In this document: positions 1-6,998 of the stretch, piece by piece | Position numbering within the stretch: position 1 is the stretch's first letter | Layout of the letters: every line of letters begins with the position of its first letter | From: Clostridium vitabionis | GTDB taxonomy: Bacteria; Bacillota; Clostridia; Lachnospirales; Lachnospiraceae | Assembly (NCBI RefSeq): GCF_015351765.1 | Contig: NZ_JADKQA010000001.1 | Location: 310,001 to 374,000, forward strand | DNA length: 64,000 nucleotides | Direction: 5' to 3' | The notes under the pieces: model-generated | Database searches by the model: none | The model's input: only the letters and a program-made list of their open reading frames with translations | Told to the model about the DNA's origin: nothing | Translations under genes and position numbers: made by a program

Positions 1-72
1 CTAGCGGGAGCGGATTCATGCCGGCAGAATATGCTGCGGGCGTTCATTTTTCATGCTTTCTTTGAAGGGGGG

Positions 73-1317
73 ATGGAAAAAATGAGGAAGAAGCGCGGCC
101 TTGCCGTCTGTCTGCTGCTGGTTCTCTGCGGGGCGTTTTTCCCCAAAGCGCCGGACATGCCCGGGGACGTCCTGGGCGCTGTGCCGGATGGGGTGGAGAG
201 CTCCGGAGAAATCCGCGGTGCGGGCGGTGGGGAGGTTATTCCTGCCGGCGGAATTTCCGGCATTGGCACAGGGACCTATACGGTGACGGCGGAACCGGGA
301 GCCCCGGGAGATCCGTCTTCTGCCGGCCTGAGGTTTCTGGTCAGTGAAGAGCCGGAAACTCCTGTCTACTGCTGCAATATGGGGCGCCCCTATGCGGAAC
401 AGGGCGAAGACACGGCGGAAGGCCTGGTGAAGATTCCGAATGCCGACGACGGGGAGGCTGCCCGTTTCGCTGACAACGTCCGCGGCAAAAGCCCGGCGGT
501 TCTCCGCAGGCAGCTCATGCGGGTGCTGTTCAGCGGTTTCCCCTGTGACGGCAGCGGATTTTCCCGGCTTCTCGCCGGGGATGAAGAGGAGCGCATGGAG
601 ATTTTCCAGGGGATTACCCAGGCGGCGCTCTGGCATGTGACCGACGGCGCTGTCCCGCAGAGTGACGGTACATTCCGGGAAATCGACCTTCCCGCGCTGA
701 TTCGGATGAATCTTGAGGGCGGGGCGGCGCGCTATCTTGACGAGGAGGGAAATGTCCGGAAGGATGTCCAGGCGCTTTATCGTAAGCTCACCGATACAGA
801 GCGTCTTCCGGCGCCGCCGGAAGGGATGCTGGTGATTTACCGGAATCCCGGGAAGATCGGCGGGGAGACGGCGCAGAACTTTGTCCGCCTTGCTTTCCGG
901 GAGCCGGAGAAAGTTCCGCTGGAGGATTCTTCGCGCGCTTCGGAGCCGGAGCTGCCGCGGGCGTCTGCGCCCGAGCTTCCTGGTACCGGCGGGGATCTCC
1001 CGCTCAGAAATGACCGTCCGGGGAGGCCGTCCTCCGGCCGCAGCAGCCATCCGCGCCCGATCTTTCGGGTGGATGTGCCCGCAAACGCGGGAAATACGGT
1101 TCCTGTAAGCCGGGAAGTGAAACCTGCGGCGATGGAAGCGCCGGTTTCCACAGCGCCGGAGCTTTCCCGGAAGGAGGAGACAGCGGAAAATCCCGCTGCC
1201 CGGCCTGTGCGGACCGGGGAGGATTTTCCCGGAAGATTCTGGCAGGGCGCCTTCGCGGCGAGCGGGCTTTGCCTGGCCGGCTGGTGCCTGTGGCAGCGCA
1301 GAAGAAGAACACGATAA
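73..1317 (+). CDS. Thioester-domain (TQXA) cell-surface protein
   Basis: A probable cell-wall-attached adhesin of 414 residues. A signal peptide spans about residues 4-25 (basic start, then a Leu/Val core). A Cys-Gln thioester domain follows: the VYCCN motif puts the reactive Cys at 100 or 101, and ITQAALW gives Gln183. In this family the Cys and Gln form an internal thioester that binds host or surface amines. The second half is Pro/Ser/Arg-rich and extended. The C-terminus has VRTGED (379-384), a hydrophobic stretch and a basic tail QRRRRTR, which resembles a sorting signal with a non-canonical motif. The start is the ATG at 73, preceded by GAAGGGGGG, rather than an upstream in-frame ATG at 31. 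Domain call fairly sure; ligand unknown. Confidence 0.75.
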   Translation: MEKMRKKRGLAVCLLLVLCGAFFPKAPDMPGDVLGAVPDGVESSGEIRGAGGGEVIPAGGISGIGTGTYTVTAEPGAPGDPSSAGLRFLVSEEPETPVYCCNMGRPYAEQGEDTAEGLVKIPNADDGEAARFADNVRGKSPAVLRRQLMRVLFSGFPCDGSGFSRLLAGDEEERMEIFQGITQAALWHVTDGAVPQSDGTFREIDLPALIRMNLEGGAARYLDEEGNVRKDVQALYRKLTDTERLPAPPEGMLVIYRNPGKIGGETAQNFVRLAFREPEKVPLEDSSRASEPELPRASAPELPGTGGDLPLRNDRPGRPSSGRSSHPRPIFRVDVPANAGNTVPVSREVKPAAMEAPVSTAPELSRKEETAENPAARPVRTGEDFPGRFWQGAFAASGLCLAGWCLWQRRRRTR

Positions 1318-1335
1318 GGGATAGGATATCATCGA

Positions 1336-1377
1336 AGCCCGTCCTTCCGCGGAGAAAATTTCGCGGGAGGACGGGCT
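1336..1377. terminator. Hairpin between convergent genes
   Basis: A 16-bp stem (1336-1351 with 1362-1377, one wobble pair) lies between the convergent surface-protein and CYTH genes. It lacks a clear T-tract on either side, so a bidirectional terminator role is inferred from position. Confidence 0.6.
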
Positions 1378-1441
1378 CCGATCATGATGCCGTAAAATTC
1401 ACAAGCCACGGGAACCGTGGAAAGTTTTTTGCAGGCGGCCG

Positions 1442-1999
1442 TTACGAGAGGCCTGACGGCGTCCCGAGCCGTGTCTCGCACCAGTAGGCGCCCATGCTGC
1501 TTCCGGGGGTGCCGGTAACGTCATCAGCGAGATAGTCCCCGAGACCGTCGCTCTCCGGCTGGTAGGCGCGCGCCGCCTCCTCGGAGGGGAATTCGATCTC
1601 CGCATACCAGAACTCTGTCGGCGCGCCCTCATCCACCCTGCTGACCTCCAGGTGAAGGCCGCCGGGAAGGGCGTACGTCCGCCGGAGCTTCGGGATGAGC
1701 GGGAGGCCGATCAGATTTTCCAGGTCGTGAAAACGCGCCTCCTCGATGGGAAATTCGATTTCCTTTCGGGTGAGGCCGCGGCCGGATTTGAAGCAGAGGA
1801 TGAACAGGTCTTCCCCGTTCCGGAGGTTTTTCTCCTCACGGATGCGGACCGTCGGCTCCACGGTGACATAGCCCTGGCGCATTTCCTGCTCGGCAAGGAG
1901 CGGGAGGCTTTCCTCCGGCCAGCCGCGGACCATCCATTTCCGCTCAATCTCAAGCCCTGCCTTACCTGCCGGCTTCATCGGTACAGATTCTTTCATCAT
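1442..1999 (-). CDS. CYTH-domain (triphosphate tunnel) protein
   Basis: A 185-residue single CYTH domain. The family signature ExExK appears as EIERK at 17-21, and further charged strands follow (TVRIREEK, CFKSGRG, RKEIEFP, LEVSRV, EIEFPS). These line the tunnel that binds metal and triphosphate in triphosphatases and adenylate cyclase class IV. Bacterial stand-alone members usually hydrolyse tripolyphosphate or an unidentified triphosphate; the substrate here is not readable. It lies 6 nt downstream of the zinc-ribbon membrane gene, so the two are probably co-transcribed. Two adjacent ATG codons follow GAGGTG; the second (1996) has the better spacing. Confidence 0.8.
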   Translation of the reverse strand: MMKESVPMKPAGKAGLEIERKWMVRGWPEESLPLLAEQEMRQGYVTVEPTVRIREEKNLRNGEDLFILCFKSGRGLTRKEIEFPIEEARFHDLENLIGLPLIPKLRRTYALPGGLHLEVSRVDEGAPTEFWYAEIEFPSEEAARAYQPESDGLGDYLADDVTGTPGSSMGAYWCETRLGTPSGLS

Positions 2000-2005
2000 A
2001 TCACC

Positions 2006-2719
2006 TCAGGCATAGTATTCGTTCATGATCAGGTCGGCGAGGTAGTCCACGTAGCGCTGGTCGGGGAGATCCCGGCCCGTCGCCAGGAGGTCGGCGATCA
2101 GCTGGTTCCTGCGGAGAAACAGTTCGCCCTCCTCGAGGTCCGGATCTTCCTGGAAAAGCCGGTTGTCGAGGTCTTCCGCCGGATAAGTGCTCCGGAACCA
2201 GTCGAGAACCTCCGCGGTCTCTTTTTCCTCAGCATCCGCCTTCGCGTTCAGCTGTTTTAACGCGAGCTGTGACTTCACCGCGACAGCAAGCATCGCGGCG
2301 CCGATCGCGGCGAGGACGAGGAGAAAGAAAATGCGGGAATTTCCGGCCATCGGAAGCGGGATAACGCCGGCGCCGGAGAGCACGGCAGCGGCAGCCGCGA
2401 GGATGCCGATTAAGGCAAAGGCATTTCTTGAGGATTTCACATCATCCGCGCGGGCGCGGGCGGTCTCATAGACATAGGTGTGCTCCGGGAGACAGTTTCT
2501 GCCGGCTTCCCCGCAAGCCTCCGCGGGAGTTTCCCCGGATTCTTCGAGGGCGGCGATCTCCTCGGCGAGGGCGGCATCCTCCTCGCCCTTTTTTTCCGCA
2601 TCCCTCGCAGCCTTTTCCTTCAGCCATTCTTCCTTCGACGGCACCAGCGGCCCGCCGCAGTCGGCGCAGGTGGTGATCCCATCCACGTATTCCATGTCAC
2701 ATTTCGGACAATAGGGCAT
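2006..2719 (-). CDS. Zinc-ribbon membrane protein of unknown function
   Basis: A 237-residue protein. It opens with a zinc-ribbon of two Cys pairs (CPKC at 3-6, CADC about 12 residues later), followed by an acidic, coiled-coil-like Ala/Glu/Lys segment. Two hydrophobic helices come next (NAFALIGILAAAAAVL and the FFLLVLAAIGAAMLAVAV stretch), then an acidic cytoplasmic tail. Small zinc-ribbon/two-helix proteins are common in Lachnospiraceae but have no established role. The start at 2719 is chosen because GTGAGGAAACTT precedes it; an open frame extends 57 codons further upstream but has no site and looks non-coding. Likely first gene of a two-gene unit with the CYTH gene. Confidence 0.7.
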   Translation of the reverse strand: MPYCPKCDMEYVDGITTCADCGGPLVPSKEEWLKEKAARDAEKKGEEDAALAEEIAALEESGETPAEACGEAGRNCLPEHTYVYETARARADDVKSSRNAFALIGILAAAAAVLSGAGVIPLPMAGNSRIFFLLVLAAIGAAMLAVAVKSQLALKQLNAKADAEEKETAEVLDWFRSTYPAEDLDNRLFQEDPDLEEGELFLRRNQLIADLLATGRDLPDQRYVDYLADLIMNEYYA

Positions 2720-2759
2720 AAGTTTCCTCACTTTCCTGATCAGGATCTGTTCAAGGCTC

Positions 2760-2802
2760 CGCATCCCGCGAAGACTTGCTTCGCCGGGTGCCGGACAGTT
2801 GT
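2760..2802. repeat. GAAGC/GCTTC hairpin repeat copy (divergent intergenic)
   Basis: On the minus strand this reads as a hairpin with a GCACCCGGCGAAG / CTTCGCGGGATGC stem. The same core (CGAAGCAA..CTTCGCG inside a GCACC/GGTGC-type outer stem) recurs at about 10836-10868, 43384-43424 and 63405-63446. It sits between divergent genes, so it is not a terminator for either neighbour. Confidence 0.5.
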
Positions 2803-2915
2803 CATTATAGAGCCTATTGTGCGGGGTGGCAAGGCGCGCCAAGCTCCCTGTTGCAGGGATGGGGAAAATATTATAAAATATGGATTGCATGTGAAGAAAA
2901 GCGGAGGTTTATTTG

Positions 2916-3782
2916 ATGAGAACAGCGATCGTGACCGATACCAACAGCGGCCTTTCCGTCCAGCAGGGAAAGGAGATAGGGGTTTTTGTCCTGCCGATGC
3001 CGGTGGTGATCGGGGGAAAGGATTATTTCGAGGGGCTTAACCTCACTCAGGATGAGTTCTACCGTGAGCTCGACGCGGGTGCGGACATTACAACTTCCCA
3101 GCCGACGCCGGAATCGGTGATGAATCTGTGGGATACTGTTCTCAAGGATTACGACGAGCTCGTGCATATCCCGATGTCCAGTGCCCTGACCGGAGCCGTG
3201 CAGACGGCGAAGATGCTGGCCCAGGACTATGAGGGGCGGGTGTTTGTGGCGGACAATCACCGGATCTCGGTGACCCAGCGCCAGGCGGTCCTCGATGCCC
3301 TGGAGCTGGTCAAGCGGGGCTATCCCGCGGAGAAGATCTGCCGGGTTCTCGAGAAGACCGGGAAGGAATCCACCATTTATATTATGCTGGATACGCTGCA
3401 TTACCTCCGGAGGGGCGGAAGGATCACGCCGGCCGCCGCGGCGCTCGGAACCATTTTCCATATCAAGCCGGTGCTGACGATTCAGGGCGGCAAGCTGGAC
3501 GCGTTCGCGAAGGCAAGGACGGTGAAGCAGGGCAAGGCGCTGATGCTCACGGCGATCCAACACGATCTCAAAACCCGGTGGGACGACACGGACGGCTCGA
3601 AAATGCACCTGGCGATGGCGCACACCCGGAATTTTGAGGCTGTCCGGGCTTTCCAGCAGGAATTTCAGGAGCTGTTCCCGGGACAGGAGATTTTTGTCGA
3701 CCAGCTGCCGCTCAGCATTGCCGTGCACACCGGGCCGGGCTCGCTCGCGCTCGCCGCGTCGCGGAGGCTTGCGCTGGACTGA
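2916..3782 (+). CDS. DegV family fatty-acid-binding protein
   Basis: A 288-residue DegV-family protein. Family features are the TDTNSGL N-terminus, TSQPTPE, the MSSALTG loop, LHYLRRGGRI and the SIAVHTGPGSLAL C-terminal signature. DegV/FakB proteins bind a fatty acid and, in organisms with FakA, present it for phosphorylation. No fakA homologue is in the window, so the partner is unknown. GGAGG at 2903-2907 favours the ATG at 2916 over a TTG three bases earlier. A second DegV paralogue is at 59956. The gene is divergent from the zinc-ribbon gene and is followed after 47 nt by the sensor kinase. Confidence 0.88.
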   Translation: MRTAIVTDTNSGLSVQQGKEIGVFVLPMPVVIGGKDYFEGLNLTQDEFYRELDAGADITTSQPTPESVMNLWDTVLKDYDELVHIPMSSALTGAVQTAKMLAQDYEGRVFVADNHRISVTQRQAVLDALELVKRGYPAEKICRVLEKTGKESTIYIMLDTLHYLRRGGRITPAAAALGTIFHIKPVLTIQGGKLDAFAKARTVKQGKALMLTAIQHDLKTRWDDTDGSKMHLAMAHTRNFEAVRAFQQEFQELFPGQEIFVDQLPLSIAVHTGPGSLALAASRRLALD

Positions 3783-3829
3783 ATATTCCGGCGGCCATGG
3801 GGGCGGCGCGGGGATGAAGGGAGGATGGA

Positions 3830-5308
3830 ATGAACGGGAGAAAGCGCGTTTTTCCGGTGATGAGCATCCGGATCCCGATCCTTCTCTGCCTGATCTTTGC
3901 CACACTCATCCCCCTCGTGCTCCAGGAGCGGGCGCTGTCCGGCTATTACCGGCAGAACCTCATCCGCGAGGATATGATGGAGGCGCAGAACCGCTGCCTG
4001 ATCCTCGCCAATGAGATGTCCGGGTCCGGTTATCTTGACAATATCAATGACACATCGCAGACTTCCGCTGTCAACGCGGAGATCAATACGATCGCGGATT
4101 TTTTCGGCGGCCGGATCGTGGTCGTGAATTCGGATTTCCGGATCGTCCGTGACACATTTCAGCTCTCCCAGGGCAAGACCATCGTGGTCGGGGAGGTTCT
4201 CAGGGCTTTCGGCGGCCAGCCGCAGACACACCTCAATGAGAAAAAAGATTATTATTATGTCGCTTACCCGATTCAGCCGAAGCAGGCGCAGAATGCGGCA
4301 GCGGCTGCCGGCGCGCAGACCCAGCCGGCGGTGAAGGGCGTGCTCCTTCTCACGGTATCGACGGAGAAAATCTCCCAGACCCAGAAGGACATTTCGGGGG
4401 AAATGCAGGTGCTCGAGCTGATCCTGATGCTGGGCATGTTTGTCGCGGACGCCGCGGCTGCGGCGCTGATTCTCCGTCCGGTCAGGAAGCTGGTGCGGCA
4501 GCTCCGGCAGTCGTCAGAGGGTAATCTGGACGAGAAGATCGACGTCGCTTCCTACCGGGAGACGAGGGACATCTCCAACGCGGTCAACAGCACGGTGCGC
4601 CAGCTCCGGGCGATTGATGAATCCCGCCAGGAATTTGTCTCCAATGTGTCCCACGAGCTGAAGACGCCGATCACCTCCATCCGTGTCCTTGCGGATTCCC
4701 TGATGGGGATGGATCATCCGCCGGCGGAAATGTACCGGGAGTTCATGGAAGATATTTCCAACGAGGTTGACCGGGAGGCGAAGATCATTGATGACCTTCT
4801 GACCCTGGTCCGCATGGACCGGAAGTCGCCGGATATGAACATCACGGCGAATGCCTCGATCAACCTGCTGATTGCGGATATCCTGAAAAAACTGAAACCG
4901 ATCGCCCGGCAGAAGAATATCGAGCTGATCTATGAGAGTGTGCGGGAAGTCCGCGCGGATGTGGACGAGATGAAGCTGTCGCTCGCCCTGATGAACCTGG
5001 TGGAAAATGCCATCAAGTATAACCGGGAGGAGGGCAAGGTCCATGTCACCCTGGATGCGGATCACCGGATGTTCTATGTAAAAATCGAGGACAATGGCAT
5101 CGGCATTCCGGAGGAAGAGCAAAAGCACGTCTTTGAAAAATTTTACCGCGTGGATAAGGCGAGATCCCGGGAGACCGGAGGCACCGGGCTCGGGCTTGCC
5201 ATCACGAAGAACATCATCGTCCTGCACCACGGCGCGATCCGCCTGCAGAGCGCGGAAGGCGAGGGATCAACATTCACTGTCAGGATTCCGCTCCGCTATG
5301 TGCCGTGA
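3830..5308 (+). CDS. Membrane sensor histidine kinase (HAMP-HisKA-HATPase)
   Basis: A 492-residue two-component sensor. TM1 is at about 12-31, an extracytoplasmic sensor domain at about 32-195, TM2 is LILMLGMFVADAAAAALIL, and a HAMP linker follows. HisKA carries the phospho-acceptor in NVSHELKTPIT. The ATPase has an N-box (NLVENAIKYN), G1 (DNGIGIP) and G2 (GGTGLGLAI). The architecture is PhoR/WalK-like. No response regulator gene is adjacent, so its partner is encoded elsewhere. It is followed by a GerMN lipoprotein 116 nt downstream, a pairing that suggests envelope sensing. Start supported by GGAGG at 3820-3824. Confidence 0.9.
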   Translation: MNGRKRVFPVMSIRIPILLCLIFATLIPLVLQERALSGYYRQNLIREDMMEAQNRCLILANEMSGSGYLDNINDTSQTSAVNAEINTIADFFGGRIVVVNSDFRIVRDTFQLSQGKTIVVGEVLRAFGGQPQTHLNEKKDYYYVAYPIQPKQAQNAAAAAGAQTQPAVKGVLLLTVSTEKISQTQKDISGEMQVLELILMLGMFVADAAAAALILRPVRKLVRQLRQSSEGNLDEKIDVASYRETRDISNAVNSTVRQLRAIDESRQEFVSNVSHELKTPITSIRVLADSLMGMDHPPAEMYREFMEDISNEVDREAKIIDDLLTLVRMDRKSPDMNITANASINLLIADILKKLKPIARQKNIELIYESVREVRADVDEMKLSLALMNLVENAIKYNREEGKVHVTLDADHRMFYVKIEDNGIGIPEEEQKHVFEKFYRVDKARSRETGGTGLGLAITKNIIVLHHGAIRLQSAEGEGSTFTVRIPLRYVP

Positions 5309-5424
5309 TGGGCGTCCGGAAGGCCGGAAGCACGGGGTTCCTGCTGTCCGGCGGATACCCTGAAATCCCGCCGGGCAGGGGTTCCCGGAAGCGCTTCATT
5401 CCCGCGGGAGAAAAGGAGGAGATT

Positions 5425-6408
5425 ATGGGAAAATGCCGGATGAGGTTTCCCGCAGGCAGTACAGGGCTCCCGTCCTCGCGGATTCTTTCGGCGCTGCTCC
5501 TTCTGCCTATCCTTCTGCTCCTCCTTATGCTCGGCGGCTGTTCGGCGCGGGCGCAGGAGCCGGCTGCCGATCCCGGTCAGGGGATTTACTGGATTTACCG
5601 GCTGGATCCCAACGGGGATGCGCTGCTGAAGAATACGGCTTCCGTGACGGGGGAGGATCCGAAGGGGACAGCGGATGCCCTGCTCGAGGAGCTGATGAAA
5701 GCCCCTGCGGACAGCGACAGCCAGAGCCTGTTTCCCGCGGAAGTCACCCTGCTCGGGACAAATCTTCAGGATAATGTATACACGGCGGATTTCTCCTCGG
5801 AGTATCTCACCCTGAACAGGGACCGGGAGGTGATTCTCCGTGCGGGGCTGGCGAAGACGCTGACCCAGGTTGACGGAATCGACTACATCCGGGTTACCTG
5901 CGGCGGGCAGCCGCTGATGGACAGCGCGGGGAACCCGGTGGGAACATTTTCCGGGTCGGATTTCGTGGACAGCATCGCCAACATCAACAGCTATGAGCGC
6001 ATGGAACTCACCCTGTATTTCGCGGACGGGAGCGGGCAGAAGCTCAGGGCGGAGACCCGTGAGGCGGGGCACAACACCAGTACGTCGACGGAGCGCCTGG
6101 TGCTGGAGCAGCTGATTGCCGGCCCGCAGGACAATCTCGGCGCTGTCCTCCCGAAGGATACGCGGATCCTGAATGTGTCTTCCGCGGACGGGATCTGCTA
6201 TGTGAATCTGGATACCGGGTTCCTGACGGCCGAGCTGCCGGCGACGGATACGCTCGCGGTATACGCGATCGTTGACTCGCTGACGGAGCTGAAATCCGTC
6301 AGCCGGGTACAGCTGATGGCCGGGGGATCGGCGGATGTCTCCTTCCATTCCATTTCCTTGGAAAAACCGTTCGAGCGGGACACAAGCTGGATTGCGCCGT
6401 CAGAATAG
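5425..6408 (+). CDS. GerMN-domain lipoprotein
   Basis: A 327-residue exported lipoprotein. An N-terminal poly-Leu signal ends in a lipobox (MLGGCS, Cys39), so the protein is probably diacylglyceryl-anchored outside the membrane. Two GerMN-type domains follow: the first contains LLEELMKAP..YTADFSSEYL and the second contains LVLEQLIAGP..CYVNLDTGFL. GerMN occurs in Bacillus GerM (germination and spore peptidoglycan) and in many envelope proteins of non-sporulating Firmicutes. The start is the ATG at 5425 after AAAGGAGGA; the frame stays open upstream but lacks a site. The neighbouring kinase suggests a shared transcript. Confidence 0.82.
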   Translation: MGKCRMRFPAGSTGLPSSRILSALLLLPILLLLLMLGGCSARAQEPAADPGQGIYWIYRLDPNGDALLKNTASVTGEDPKGTADALLEELMKAPADSDSQSLFPAEVTLLGTNLQDNVYTADFSSEYLTLNRDREVILRAGLAKTLTQVDGIDYIRVTCGGQPLMDSAGNPVGTFSGSDFVDSIANINSYERMELTLYFADGSGQKLRAETREAGHNTSTSTERLVLEQLIAGPQDNLGAVLPKDTRILNVSSADGICYVNLDTGFLTAELPATDTLAVYAIVDSLTELKSVSRVQLMAGGSADVSFHSISLEKPFERDTSWIAPSE

Positions 6409-6439
6409 CATGAGCGCACGCAGCTAAGCGGGATCGTCA

Positions 6440-6838
6440 ACTACCCACGACCTAAAGGTCATGGGCTTGTAACTGCCCAGTCGTACTAACGACTTACGTC
6501 TCCGACCTTTAACCCCAATAGATATTGCTATCTAAAGTGGCGTTATATCATGGGGTGGTTGACAGCACCCCTTACGGCAAAGCTTGCTCTGCCGTAACTA
6601 CGATTTCGTAGTTACTGTCTGTACCAGGTACTAAAGCTTCCCATGCAGTACAAACATGTTAAACCTTAGTATATTTTACATAATGCTAGGATTTCACATT
6701 AAAACCTCATATATACTTTTCAATGGACAAAGAGTGCCTCGTTCTGAGCCGGAACTAACGGTTTTCTCTTGTAAAGGTGGCTCGGCGTCAATTATACCAC
6801 ATCCAGGCTCCTCCCACTACCTGAAGGTAGTGGGTTTC
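6440..6838. mobile_element. ORF-less IS200/IS605-like remnant or MITE
   Basis: An AT-rich block of about 400 bp in otherwise GC-rich sequence. It is bounded by two similar hairpins: 6444-6465 (CCCACGACCT/AGGTCATGGG, one mismatch) and 6813-6834 (CCCACTACCT/AGGTAGTGGG, perfect). Sub-terminal hairpins at element ends are the hallmark of IS200/IS605 elements, which are excised as single strands. No TnpA or TnpB frame exists inside. Further stems at 6553-6572, 6572-6597 and 6594-6615 form a compact structured stretch like the guide-RNA region of such elements. The element lies directly 3' of the GerMN gene. Family assignment is by pattern, not by a database match. Confidence 0.6.
6572..6615. ncRNA. 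Possible structured RNA inside the IS-like element
   Basis: Two adjacent strong stems, TTACGGCA/TGCCGTAA (6572-6597) and GTAACTACGA/TCGTAGTTAC (6594-6615), share bases so they could be alternative folds. In IS605-type elements the comparable end encodes an omegaRNA. Direction and boundaries cannot be set from sequence alone. Confidence 0.3.
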
Positions 6839-6998
6839 CGCCTATGACAAACGAGAGGATTTAATTTATGAAGGAAAGGCGGGATTTCCCGCGGAGGAAA
6901 ATCGAATAAAAAGACCGGTTATTCGGATCGCTGGCGCGTGGGTACTTGGAGAGGCCTTGTGTTACCAGTGGGAGAGGACGCGGACAGGCGGGCAGGGG

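Noticed and set aside
976-990. An LPGTG motif inside the thioester protein (residues 302-306)
   Set aside because: It is followed by about 70 Pro/Arg-rich residues instead of a membrane helix; the C-terminal VRTGED has the right layout.
6656-6847. A 63-codon frame inside the IS-like element
   Set aside because: No ribosome site, no similarity to TnpA/TnpB, and it runs across the end hairpin.
6868-6909. A 13-codon frame (MKERRDFPRRKIE) with AGAGG upstream, just after the IS-like element
   Set aside because: Too short to support; may be a leader peptide or the stub of a disrupted gene, but nothing distinguishes these from chance.
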